The notes under the pieces: model-generated
Told to the model about the DNA's origin: nothing
The model's input: only the letters and a program-made list of their open reading frames with translations
Databases searched by the model: none
NCBI GenBank assembly: GCA_964420045.1
Contig: CAYQPQ010000002.1
Coordinates: forward strand, 1 to 64,000
Length of the DNA: 64,000 bases
Source: GCA-016699975 sp964420045
GTDB taxonomy: Bacteria > Patescibacteriota > Minisyncoccia > Moranbacterales > UBA1568
Direction: 5' to 3'
Part shown: positions 55,122 to 63,014 of the stretch, piece after piece
How positions within the stretch are numbered: position 1 is the stretch's first letter
Layout: every line of letters starts with the position of its first letter
Position numbers and translations under genes: made by a program

Positions 55122-55787
55122 TTATTCAACGTTTTGATTCAACCATCCTATCTGAGCACATACTTCCTTAAGAAGACTCTCGCGACGACACCGAGCAGCA
55201 AGAACGTCAGCCTGTACTCGAAAATCCGACTCATCCGCTAAGGCAGCTACTCTCTCCGCTTCCTCAAGAAATCCACGATATGTTCCGAAAATATTACAGT
55301 GATGGCAGGGACCCTTGTGATCCAGAGCATTCGACTCGCAGTAGCACCCCCCTTTCACTGACTGACGAGCCATGTTCACAAGTGGTGGCAGTTTCTCGAG
55401 CAACAACGAGATCTCTTGTCGGGTAACAACATTCGTTGAAACCCAAAACCCCTGTCTCAAATCGAAGGGGGTGATAAAGCATTCCACGAATATCCCGGGA
55501 TATATCGTAAGCGCCGCATATCCAAGCCCGGCCGCAAGTTTCGCGCGAACGGCATTGCTTCTCCCTGAACCCACAAACAGTCCATGAACCTCAATAATCA
55601 GCTCTCGGACCTCGCTTTGATACTCTCCATCCTTCGGGCAGAATACGCTCACGCATTGCTCGGAGGATATCCCCAGCTCTTCAACGCTGAGAACAGCCTT
55701 GCGTAATGCAGCCTTCAATTCTGAAACCCGGGAAAGAGAATATTCCATTCCCCTAAAAGCAGCTCCATACACCACGATTACCGGCAT
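55122..55787 (-). CDS. hypothetical protein with cysteine cluster (221 aa)
   Basis: I do not recognise this protein. Its N-terminal half mixes helix and strand (VIVVYGAAFRGMEYSLSRVSELKAALRKAV, VSVFCPKDGEYQSEVRELIIEVHGLF). A central hydrophobic stretch looks structural (AALTIYPGIFVECFITPF). The C-terminal half has a cysteine and histidine cluster, GGCYCESNALDHKGPCHHCNIFGTYRGF, whose CxC and CHHC spacing suggests a metal site. A soluble enzyme or regulator is likely. The start is ATG 55787, where AGAGAGG gives a Shine-Dalgarno site, rather than GTG 55796. It belongs to the accessory stretch between obgE and the SDH_sah protease. Confidence 0.65.
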   Translation of the reverse strand: MPVIVVYGAAFRGMEYSLSRVSELKAALRKAVLSVEELGISSEQCVSVFCPKDGEYQSEVRELIIEVHGLFVGSGRSNAVRAKLAAGLGYAALTIYPGIFVECFITPFDLRQGFWVSTNVVTRQEISLLLEKLPPLVNMARQSVKGGCYCESNALDHKGPCHHCNIFGTYRGFLEEAERVAALADESDFRVQADVLAARCRRESLLKEVCAQIGWLNQNVE

Positions 55788-55941
55788 GACAGACACCTCT
55801 CTCGGTTGGTAAGAGTACTACACAAACGACACTTCAGGAACAGAAAAAATGTACCGTAGTTCCGAGTTCCCGTCAACATTGAGCAAACAGAAACATCAGG
55901 GCGGGTTTACCATAAACAGCAAGGTACTGCTACCGCACCAT

Positions 55942-55998
55942 TTACTTCACCGAATGAAGCGCGATGCGGTTGCCTTCGGTGTCGAGAACAAGCGCCAT
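55942..55998 (-). pseudogene. C-terminal remnant of a VOC-family (glyoxalase-like) gene
   Basis: The minus strand reads MALVLDTEGNRIALHSVK and stops. That is the usual ending of VOC-fold (glyoxalase/bleomycin-resistance) proteins. No upstream VOC sequence is joined to it, and the next gene's stop is at 56007, so only 18 codons survive. It records a past replacement at this spot. Confidence 0.6.
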
Positions 55999-56006
55999 AA
56001 AAAAGA

Positions 56007-56540
56007 TTAAAGCAGCCACTTCCTTTTCATGGTCCTATAGGACCATGAAAAGATACGTTGCTGTAAGAGGAACTGTTGCTCAGCTTGCTGTTGAGCTTGC
56101 GTCGAATCCGTCGTTTGATTCTGTATAGAGGAGGACATGCGACTTTGGATTATAACTGAGCCTTCAGATACATATCTTTGTCCATATTCATCAGTGAGAT
56201 ATATTTTTACCGACATCTCGGTACTCGGTTGATTCGGAACCGGCACCATAAAAGATAAGTCAGGACTACAACCCAACAGTCGCGGCTTTTTATAGATCTC
56301 ACCAGATCCCCCTATCTCCCACTTATGAAGATAAAGATTAATCCTGCCAACATTTTTAATCTGTAGCTTTGGTTCATTTTCAGCAAAAAATCCAAGAATC
56401 GAAACTGCAACGAAGTCCTGAATGTCCTTTAGACGCCTGTTTATTTCATGCTGTTTCCATCCAAACCACCCAGCACCGAAAGCAGCGCCAATCGTTCCAA
56501 GAGATCCTAGTGCATTCCAGAAAAGATTCCAATCATCCAT
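56007..56540 (-). CDS. hypothetical membrane-anchored protein (177 aa)
   Basis: The N-terminus has one membrane helix or amphipathic hydrophobic segment (WNLFWNALGSLGTIGAAFGAGWFGW) followed by a soluble region with many beta strands (LQIKNVGRINLYLHKWEIGG, SFMVPVPNQPSTEMSVKIYLTDEYGQRY). The C-terminal 40 residues are glutamine-rich (TQAQQQAEQQFLLQQR) and end with a basic motif KRKWLL. It could be a small phage- or accessory-type inner-membrane protein with an Ig-like domain. I cannot name a family. It starts at ATG 56540, just after the SDH_sah gene, so the two may be co-transcribed. Confidence 0.6.
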   Translation of the reverse strand: MDDWNLFWNALGSLGTIGAAFGAGWFGWKQHEINRRLKDIQDFVAVSILGFFAENEPKLQIKNVGRINLYLHKWEIGGSGEIYKKPRLLGCSPDLSFMVPVPNQPSTEMSVKIYLTDEYGQRYVSEGSVIIQSRMSSSIQNQTTDSTQAQQQAEQQFLLQQRIFSWSYRTMKRKWLL

Positions 56541-56557
56541 AACAATATTTCACAAAA

Positions 56558-57580
56558 TCACCTCCACCCCTGCCCGACAATGCGCCAGACAATTTGCTCT
56601 TGTTGGACATTCACGACGCCGCCGGGGGTTTGTTGGGGGACGAGCTGTTGAAGTTTTTTGAATTCCATCGAGAGACCGAATGCGGCGCTCTTTTCGGTCG
56701 ACTCAACGAATGCTATTTTGTAGTCTTTGCGATTCTCGCTCCGCCCGTCTATTTCCGTTTCCGGATTCCACGAATCCGTAAGATGCATATCGGCAGTATA
56801 GGATTCATAGAGCTGGGACAATATGTCGGCAAGCTTCGGATCGGCATCGACGATCGTCGAAACACCGAGCTCCTCGCGCGCTTCCTTTCTCCCGATATAG
56901 TACTGGTGCGAATAGAGTTTCTCGGTAAAGTGCTCGATGATATTCGCAACACCCTCTTTGGTCATCGGATGCGTATGACTCTTTAGCAGCCGCCCCGCCA
57001 AAACCTTAATGAGATTGTGCGTCCGGTTCACATTGCCCAAAGCCAAGGGATGAATGGAGGGCGTTGCCTCCATGAATTTCATAAAAATATCGGCGAGCTT
57101 CTCGTCACTCTTCACGCCGAATTTGTTCTTCGCAAGATCGAAGTAACTCATCACCTCCTCGACCGAAATCTGAATGCGTCCGTCCGGATTCTTGGGATCG
57201 GCGGGATTGAAAAAGTTCGACGTCGACGGATCAATCGGCGAGAGCTCGCTCATGTCGCTCATCACGATTTCGTCGGCGCCGAGCGCGATCATCGTCGCCG
57301 CAGAGTGCGCCTTATACGGCACCAAAACGGAGAACTTTTCACAATACTCGCGTATCATCGAGACCAGTCGCCACGGCACCATCGTGTCGCCGCCTGCACT
57401 GTAGAGGACGAGATCAATATGCTTCACCTTCCCTATCGCCCGCAATTGCCGGCTTATGATCGGGATGATATCCATCGCCACCCGCGCATTGACCGGCCCC
57501 TGCCGATCACTCGTCACATACGCCACCACCCGCGACCCGCGCGCGGACTCTATCGCCTCAAAAAGCTTTGAACGTTCCAT
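56558..57580 (-). CDS. SDH_sah-family serine protease (ClpP/crotonase fold)
   Basis: The protein has a ClpP-like core: KHIDLVLYSAGGDTMVPWRLVSMIREYC, then AHSAATMIALGADEIVMSDMSELSPIDPS. The serine in AHSAATM matches the nucleophile position of the SppA/SDH_sah type. The C-terminal part (HFTEKLYSHQYYIGRKEAREELG) is typical of the serine dehydrogenase proteinase family. No signal or membrane segment is present, so it is cytoplasmic. Members are linked to membrane protein quality control, with no fully established substrate. The start at ATG 57580 (MERSKLFEAIE) is preferred to the 57649 frame, which adds an unrelated stretch. A 67-residue acidic tail completes the 340-residue protein. Confidence 0.9.
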   Translation of the reverse strand: MERSKLFEAIESARGSRVVAYVTSDRQGPVNARVAMDIIPIISRQLRAIGKVKHIDLVLYSAGGDTMVPWRLVSMIREYCEKFSVLVPYKAHSAATMIALGADEIVMSDMSELSPIDPSTSNFFNPADPKNPDGRIQISVEEVMSYFDLAKNKFGVKSDEKLADIFMKFMEATPSIHPLALGNVNRTHNLIKVLAGRLLKSHTHPMTKEGVANIIEHFTEKLYSHQYYIGRKEAREELGVSTIVDADPKLADILSQLYESYTADMHLTDSWNPETEIDGRSENRKDYKIAFVESTEKSAAFGLSMEFKKLQQLVPQQTPGGVVNVQQEQIVWRIVGQGWR

Positions 57581-57645
57581 AAGAAGAAATTTACAACAGA
57601 AAACTGTCCCGGAAGTATATCGCGAGAACATCGCCAAGACAAGAC

Positions 57646-57683
57646 TCAAAAAGCAGGGGCGTCACACACTGTGACACCCCTGC
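57646..57683 (-). terminator. strong terminator of the pilin operon
   Basis: GCAGGGGTGTCACA and TGTGACGCCCCTGC form a 14-base stem with a three-base loop and one wobble or mismatch, followed by TTTTTGAG on the minus strand. Confidence 0.9.
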
Positions 57684-57709
57684 AGTGGCAGTATATCTCA
57701 AGCGAGACC

Positions 57710-58174
57710 CTACCGGCTGGTCATCACGGTCACGCCGCCTTCGGCATTGCAGGCGCGAACGGTCACCATGTTGTTGGTATCCTTGACAATGGAATACCCG
57801 GTAAGCGCCGCCGTTCCATTTGGATCAACCGGAATGCTCTTCAAGTAGCTGCCGAGCGCTGTCGAGAGATCAATGCAATCTGTTGCGCCGGTAACATTGC
57901 ACCCTCCAGCCCCAGAAATAGCGCATCCGGTTGTTGCCGTGCCGATCTGCTTCTCTGTCGAAGTAATCGCTGCCGGGAAGGTTCCCTTGGAATCATTCAC
58001 ATACGTATGCACCGCCGAAAGAATATTCTGGATATCCGTCGTCCGACGCGCGTTCCGCGTATCCTGGAAGCGCTTCGCTGGATCGAGCGCTACAAACACT
58101 ACCACCGCCAACACCGCGAGAAGTCCGATAACCAAGAGAATTTCCATGAGCGTAAAACCTTTCTGCTGCCTCAT
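57710..58174 (-). CDS. type IV pilin, copy A
   Basis: The N-terminus MRQQKGFTLMEILLVIGLLAVLAVVVFVALDP has a class III-type prepilin motif: the peptidase cut is between G and F, and E5 follows at the standard position. The globular part carries RNARRTTDIQNILSAVHTYVNDSKGTFP, a disulfide pair near GCAISGAGGCNVTG plus a later C in TDCIDL, and a final strand VTVRACNAEGG. It is a paralogue of the pilin 177 bases upstream in cysteine pattern and length. One or both make up the pilus fibre used for adhesion, twitching or DNA uptake. A -35/-10 pair at 58232-58259 would allow separate high expression. Confidence 0.95.
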   Translation of the reverse strand: MRQQKGFTLMEILLVIGLLAVLAVVVFVALDPAKRFQDTRNARRTTDIQNILSAVHTYVNDSKGTFPAAITSTEKQIGTATTGCAISGAGGCNVTGATDCIDLSTALGSYLKSIPVDPNGTAALTGYSIVKDTNNMVTVRACNAEGGVTVMTSR

Positions 58175-58231
58175 ATGTTTTTCTTTTATAAATTAGTTAT
58201 GCAATGCTCCACAATACGAAACAATCCACTG

Positions 58232-58259
58232 CCTATAGTATACGAGAGAGACGTATCAA
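58232..58259 (-). promoter_or_regulatory. promoter of pilin copy A
   Basis: TTGATA and TATAGG on the minus strand are 16 bases apart, giving a 50-base leader. Confidence 0.45.
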
Positions 58260-58350
58260 AAAATCACTTTATCTCGCCATATCGTTTTTGTTTTTAACGG
58301 ATAGAAATACGAGAAACTTTTCTTCAGTATACCATATCTTCAAAAAATCG

Positions 58351-58836
58351 TCAGCGGGACACAGAAATATTCGTCCCACCCTCCGTGCCGCAGGCTTTGA
58401 CCGTCACAATCCCATTGACATCAATCACTGCGGAATATTTCGTAAGCGTTGTCGTGCCGCCATTCGGATCCTTCGGAACGGTTTTGAGATATTTGGCAAG
58501 CGTCGATGAGAAGTCAACGCAGTCGGTATTGCCCGTAACCGCACAGCCTCCGGTCGCAAGAGCGCACCCCGGTCCCGTGCCGAGTTGTTTCTCCGTCGTC
58601 GAAAGACCCGTCGGCATCGTCCCCTGATTGTCCACTATATACGTTTGAATCGCCGAGAGAATCGACTGCACATCGGTCGCACGTTTTGCGTCGCGCACAT
58701 CGCGGAAGCGCTTCGCTGGATCGAGCGCTACCAAAACGACCGTCGCCAAAACGGCAATCATTCCGATTACGAGAAGGATTTCGAGCAACGTAAATCCGCG
58801 AATGCGCCCTGCTCGTCGGGCAAGAATACTGTTCAT
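58351..58836 (-). CDS. type IV pilin, copy B
   Basis: The prepilin leader is longer (MNSILARRAGRIRGFTLLEILLVIGMIAVLATVVLVALDP), with the cut after RG and glutamate at position 5. The globular domain parallels copy A: RDAKRATDVQSILSAIQTYIVDNQGTMP, then GCALATGGCAVTGNTDC and VTVKACGTEGG. The conserved cysteines match, so the fold and disulfides should be the same. TAGTAT lies six bases before the ATG, which suggests a leaderless start despite its place within the cluster. It is 161 residues, typical for the pilins of these bacteria. Confidence 0.95.
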   Translation of the reverse strand: MNSILARRAGRIRGFTLLEILLVIGMIAVLATVVLVALDPAKRFRDVRDAKRATDVQSILSAIQTYIVDNQGTMPTGLSTTEKQLGTGPGCALATGGCAVTGNTDCVDFSSTLAKYLKTVPKDPNGGTTTLTKYSAVIDVNGIVTVKACGTEGGTNISVSR

Positions 58837-58855
58837 ATTTCCATACTATTTAAGT

Positions 58856-60346
58856 TCACAGCGAACGAGCAATGTCTTTCCCAAGTACCAGAATCACATC
58901 GTCATCAGCATCTTCCGGTATGTCTCGACGGCGTTCGAGAGAAAATTCCAGTCCGGCATTCGCCAAGAGCTCGTCAAGAAACTCGTCCGGAACCGTTTCT
59001 TTCGCACGAACAAATGAGACGACAGACGCCGACGCCGCCGTGCGAACTCCGGAGATAGCGAATTTTTCCTCCGCAAGATCATCCCCGAGGCGCGATGCTG
59101 CCCCGGTGATACCGCTTCCGTTTTCAAGTGCCACTCGAAAACTCTTATGGGTGATTTCTTCCGCATCTTCCGCCGGAATACCTGCAGTGGTCGCAGAAGA
59201 GTTCTCCTGATCCTCCACACCGGGCAGTGAAACATCTTCAATCAAGGGAGCTGTTGCTTGCGGAACCGGAGCGATATCGCGCGCATTTGATGAGATCTCC
59301 CGTCGACTCCGAAGCAATGCGACAATAGAAACACCTCCCACAAGCAGCAGGGTGACAAAAAGCACCGCCAAAACTTTCGTACGGTTGGGAATCCCCGGAC
59401 GGGCACGACTCGCATCGGTCATTCGCTCGGAAGACGTTCGTTCATCGAGCGCATGCGGACGAAAACGCTCGGATGTCTTCATCTCGGAGTCAGCCGCTTC
59501 TTCCGAATCGTTGTGAGTCTTCTTTTCCGCAATACTCAATTCAATAGAGAGAATATCCGAATCATTCCCGGACACGTCTTTCTTCAGGGCGAGACCGAGA
59601 ATTGCATTCTTGTCGGAGAATTCCATCGAGAATCCGGCACGCTCTGCCCTTGATATCTCGAAATCTCCCAAGTCGCCTTCCGTACAGGCACCGACAAAAA
59701 GAATGCGCAAAGGTGAAAACCCGAATCGTTCCTTCATAAAATGCCCGACCGTTTCAACCGTTTCAAAGGTCAATTCCCGAAGCGACGTCGCGCTCGAAAG
59801 CACCATGCCATTCATCACTCCCGCTACAAAGAAAAATCCACTCTTATAGACAAGCAGCAGCGGCTCTTCCCGATCCGCAAACAGTCTCGCAACCGCACAT
59901 GATTCCGGCAGGGTCACCGAGATACGAAACCCCGCCTCTCGAAGCGCCGGCACCACCACCCGCGCAAACGACGCCACGAGCGCCACCACCTGTACCGGAC
60001 GTCCAAGAGACGCTTCCGGCAGAGAAATATCTTGGTAATCCCAGGCGCTCTCGGCAAGATCTTCCGGAATAAACTTTCCGGCAAGGTCGCGCACCGCAAG
60101 ACGCTCCTCTTCCGGCGAAGCGTAGGACGCGTCTTTCGGTAGGAAAAAAGTGGCGACATATGAGAATTGTTCACCGACAAGAAGCCGCGCCGTGCGACCA
60201 ACCGCTGCGCGCGCTGTCCCCAGAACAGACCCAATATTCTCGGTTGTCCACGGAAGATTCACCACCTCCGTCACCTTCTCTCCCCGAACAGAGAAGCCCT
60301 GCACGGCACTCGGTGTGATAAAAAGAATTGATTTCGTATCAAACAT
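58856..60346 (-). CDS. PilM-like/actin-like protein fused to a LytR_C domain
   Basis: Residues 1 to about 255 resemble the PilM/type IV pilus actin-like fold: SILFITPSAVQGFSVRGEKVTEVV, LVYKSGFFFVAGVMNGMVLSS, and ILFVGACTEGDLGDFEI. A linker with acidic residues and one membrane helix near residue 325 (VLAVLFVTLLLVGGVSIVAL) follow. After that comes an outside linker with prolines and a C-terminal LytR_C-like domain of about 95 residues (VALENGSGITGAASRLGDDLAEEKFAISGVRTA). PilM normally recruits PilN at the inner membrane. LytR_C domains are found on cell-wall proteins, so this fusion could link the pilus platform to the envelope. It has no PilN or PilO partner in the window. Confidence 0.85.
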   Translation of the reverse strand: MFDTKSILFITPSAVQGFSVRGEKVTEVVNLPWTTENIGSVLGTARAAVGRTARLLVGEQFSYVATFFLPKDASYASPEEERLAVRDLAGKFIPEDLAESAWDYQDISLPEASLGRPVQVVALVASFARVVVPALREAGFRISVTLPESCAVARLFADREEPLLLVYKSGFFFVAGVMNGMVLSSATSLRELTFETVETVGHFMKERFGFSPLRILFVGACTEGDLGDFEISRAERAGFSMEFSDKNAILGLALKKDVSGNDSDILSIELSIAEKKTHNDSEEAADSEMKTSERFRPHALDERTSSERMTDASRARPGIPNRTKVLAVLFVTLLLVGGVSIVALLRSRREISSNARDIAPVPQATAPLIEDVSLPGVEDQENSSATTAGIPAEDAEEITHKSFRVALENGSGITGAASRLGDDLAEEKFAISGVRTAASASVVSFVRAKETVPDEFLDELLANAGLEFSLERRRDIPEDADDDVILVLGKDIARSL

Positions 60347-60393
60347 AGGCTACTTGCAAGTATACACCCTTCGCCGCAATCTCCGCGAGACAC

Positions 60394-60771
60394 TCATGGA
60401 AGAGCGTGCCAACTCACAAGCGTGACGCCGGAACCAGTTCTGTTGAAAACAATTGTCGCCGCATGATCGTAGGCGCCATTCGTTCGTACCGTTGCTGTCC
60501 ATTCGTTTCCCACCTTCGAAAGAGATACGGAGCAAGACCCGTCCGGATGTGTTATTGTTCCGCCGGAATAGGAAGCGCTCGCGCGCGAGAAAAGCAGCAC
60601 ATCCTCAACACACCCATCAAGCAATCCGCGAGCACTCGCTCCTTCGGAAAGTGCAAACGACGTTTGCGCATTGCCAATCGAGAGAATCGTCACCGTCACC
60701 CCGAGCGCAAGCGCAACCGCGAGAAGGATAAACACTGTCGAAAGGATAATGAAACCGCGAGACCGTCGCAT
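60394..60771 (-). CDS. PilX-like pseudopilin
   Basis: The N-terminus RRSRGFIILSTVFILLAVALALGVTVTILSIGNAQ is a prepilin-like segment: the G-F cut is followed by a long hydrophobic helix, but the position-5 glutamate is replaced (FIILS), a feature of minor pseudopilins such as PilX or GspK. The globular part is small, with a probable disulfide between CVEDVL and SCSVSL. It ends with strands YDHAATIVFNRTG and VTLVSWHALP. It probably starts or tunes pilus assembly. Gene spacing to its neighbours is 14 and 47 bases, consistent with one operon. Confidence 0.88.
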   Translation of the reverse strand: MRRSRGFIILSTVFILLAVALALGVTVTILSIGNAQTSFALSEGASARGLLDGCVEDVLLFSRASASYSGGTITHPDGSCSVSLSKVGNEWTATVRTNGAYDHAATIVFNRTGSGVTLVSWHALP

Positions 60772-60785
60772 ACTGTATAGGAAAA

Positions 60786-61340
60786 TTATAGTGAGTGAGA
60801 CCGAAGTTCGGCGGAAGATCGAAGCGCTGTAGAACTCGAGTATTCAAAGCGATTGCCCGCAATAACCGTTCCAAGTTTGATTTCAAAACCGACATTTTTC
60901 GTGCTTCCATCGGCAGAAGACGCATTGGCAAACACCAGAGAACTCACCGCGACATTGGTTGATGTCAGAGCAACGGGTGCCGACGCGCCGAGCGCAACCC
61001 GAAGCGTCCCGCCGGAAACATCAATCACGATCGGATCATTTGGCGCAACGCCGCGAAGCGTCAACTTCGATCCGGAAACAGTTGCCAGATTGACATTAAA
61101 ATTGGAGTTCGTTGTATCAATATCCGTCGCCTCGCGAATAAAAAACGTGAGCTTCTCGGAAGCAAGCCTCGCATTCGAAACAACGTCATGATGCGTCCCA
61201 TTCTTCGCACCAATGCCGATCATGTTCCACTCAAACAAAACAAGCACCGTCAAAACGATGCCGGATATACCCACATACAACAGCATCTCAATAAGAGTAA
61301 ATCCTTGCTGTTTTTGATTTTTTTTCAACATTCTTTTCAT
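60786..61340 (-). CDS. PilW/GspJ-like minor pilin
   Basis: The leader KRMLKKNQKQQGFTLIEMLLYVGISGIVLTVLVLFEW has a prepilin site with glutamate 5 and the longer helix of PilW/GspJ. The extracellular part has HHDVVSNARLASEKLTFFIREATDI near residue 45 and beta strands (LATVSGSKLTLRGVAPNDPIVIDVSGGTLRVALG). No cysteines are present in the mature part, unlike the major pilins. The start is ATG 61340; the frame begins six bases earlier at a TTG. It is a likely tip or initiation component. Confidence 0.9.
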   Translation of the reverse strand: MKRMLKKNQKQQGFTLIEMLLYVGISGIVLTVLVLFEWNMIGIGAKNGTHHDVVSNARLASEKLTFFIREATDIDTTNSNFNVNLATVSGSKLTLRGVAPNDPIVIDVSGGTLRVALGASAPVALTSTNVAVSSLVFANASSADGSTKNVGFEIKLGTVIAGNRFEYSSSTALRSSAELRSHSL

Positions 61341-61367
61341 ATCCAAAATAGTTCCATTCCGGACATA

Positions 61368-62846
61368 CTATTGCGGAGCAAACACGACAAATTCCTCCGT
61401 ATTGGAAGCGCCAACACCAAATGCCCGATCGAGCACCTCACTATACGCGATACCAAGAAGATTGGTATTGCCCGAAACATTCACAGAACCGACTACGGAG
61501 GGAGATGCTGGCGAAGCAATATCCACCACCTGAAACTCAGATGAATTACTACTCGTTGCCAAAAAAGCAAGCGTGTTGGAATTTCCAAAGGTGAGAGCGA
61601 TATCATTCACAGTATCCGACACATTGACAGAACCAAGAAGTGATGGACTTCCCGGCGTCGAAACATTCACCGTATAGACATCGCTCCCTCGTCCTACCAA
61701 GAGCGTTGTTCCGACAATCGCCACCGTCGTCGCATCGGTCGTCCCGAAAAGATCGAGCGACCCAGCAAGCGATGGTGACGACGGAACGGAAACATTGATC
61801 ACCTGCACCTCCCGTGAATCGTGCGCCGACGCCGCATAAGCGAAGTTCCCCGAAACAACCACTTCATTTCCACTGGCGCCAAGATCCATCGAGCCGACGA
61901 GTGTTGGCGAACTTGGCGTCGAAACATTTACAACCACGAACTCATTGTCCGAACCGCTCGCTCGAACCATATATGCTGTTGTGCCAACCAAGAAAACACC
62001 GAGAGCATCTTCCGTGCCGGGAGCATTCAGCGTACCAACCACGCTCGGTGACGATGGAGTCGCGATATCCACCACCTGCAACTCCTGATTATTATTCTTA
62101 TTCGAAATCACCACAATTCCGCCAGAAACAGCGATATTGGTCGGCGTACCAGTAACAGTCAAAGACCCGACAATGCTCGGATTCAACGAGTCACTCACAT
62201 CAATAATCAGGAAATTTGGACTTCCGCTCGGACGAATCATGTAAACAAAATTTCCTTGCAGTCGAATCTTGATGCCGTTATTCGTTCCGGACGTATTCAG
62301 ACTCGCAATCTGTGTCGGATTCGTCCAGTCACCGCCACTGCTTATCGGCAGATTCCAATCGGTCACAAAGGAAACGAGTGAAATCGTATTCGTACGCGAC
62401 ACCGAAACCGGCCATGTCACCGTCGACGTTACTTTTCGACTCAATGGATCATCCGTACCACCGCTCGCCACGATATTTCCATTTCCATCGCGAGCAACTG
62501 GTGCAACCGATACCGTACGCACATACTTCCCATAGGACGTTGACGCACCGGAAAATGCCCACACACCTCCAACTCCAACACGATCAATGCCGGAAGAAGC
62601 CACTGTCCCAAGCGATGCGAATGATTGATTCTTTATCGAGCGAAGCGCTTCGATACCCTCGCTTGCGTAATTCGACGCGATGCTTTCCTCTTCTGCAAGT
62701 CGATCCGCATCGAGCCCTTGCAAAAGAAGCGCGAGCGCCCCCGACGCGAACACTGCAAAAAGTGCCGCCCCAAGAAGCACCTCAACCACTGAAAACCCGC
62801 GGCGTTTTTGAAAAAAAATATTTTGTTTTTGACCTTTCTTTTTCAC
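61368..62846 (-). CDS. minor pilin fused to LVIVD beta-propeller
   Basis: A prepilin leader KRRGFSVVEVLLGAALFAVFASGALALLLQG gives a class III site with E5. The first 190 residues are a PilV-type minor pilin (SNYASEGIEALRSIKNQSF is the usual helix-to-sheet part). The C-terminal 300 residues are about six LVIVD repeats of roughly 43 residues, for example LQVVDIATPSSPSVVGTLNAPGTEDALGVFLVGTTAYMV, then FVVVNVSTPSSPTLVGSMDL. They should close a beta-propeller. Such a large domain on a minor pilin is typical of tip adhesins. A -10 box TACAAT lies six bases before the GTG start at 62846, so the operon probably begins with a leaderless mRNA. Confidence 0.92.
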   Translation of the reverse strand: MKKKGQKQNIFFQKRRGFSVVEVLLGAALFAVFASGALALLLQGLDADRLAEEESIASNYASEGIEALRSIKNQSFASLGTVASSGIDRVGVGGVWAFSGASTSYGKYVRTVSVAPVARDGNGNIVASGGTDDPLSRKVTSTVTWPVSVSRTNTISLVSFVTDWNLPISSGGDWTNPTQIASLNTSGTNNGIKIRLQGNFVYMIRPSGSPNFLIIDVSDSLNPSIVGSLTVTGTPTNIAVSGGIVVISNKNNNQELQVVDIATPSSPSVVGTLNAPGTEDALGVFLVGTTAYMVRASGSDNEFVVVNVSTPSSPTLVGSMDLGASGNEVVVSGNFAYAASAHDSREVQVINVSVPSSPSLAGSLDLFGTTDATTVAIVGTTLLVGRGSDVYTVNVSTPGSPSLLGSVNVSDTVNDIALTFGNSNTLAFLATSSNSSEFQVVDIASPASPSVVGSVNVSGNTNLLGIAYSEVLDRAFGVGASNTEEFVVFAPQ

Positions 62847-62852
62847 GTTTCT

Positions 62853-62858
62853 ATTGTA
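62853..62858 (-). promoter_or_regulatory. -10 box six bases from the first pilus gene
   Basis: TACAAT is followed by AGAAAC and GTG at 62846. No strong -35 box is present. Confidence 0.5.
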
Positions 62859-63014
62859 ACACAAGGAAAAATGTCTTTTCTTCAGATACGCCTATCAAGA
62901 TAGTAAAAGAAATCTTTCAAAAGTTTATTCAAACATTCGCCGAACATTTAGGAGAAGTTCTTCTTTTTGCTATCGAGACAATTTTCAAAACAAATGAAAT
63001 TTTTTAACACAACA

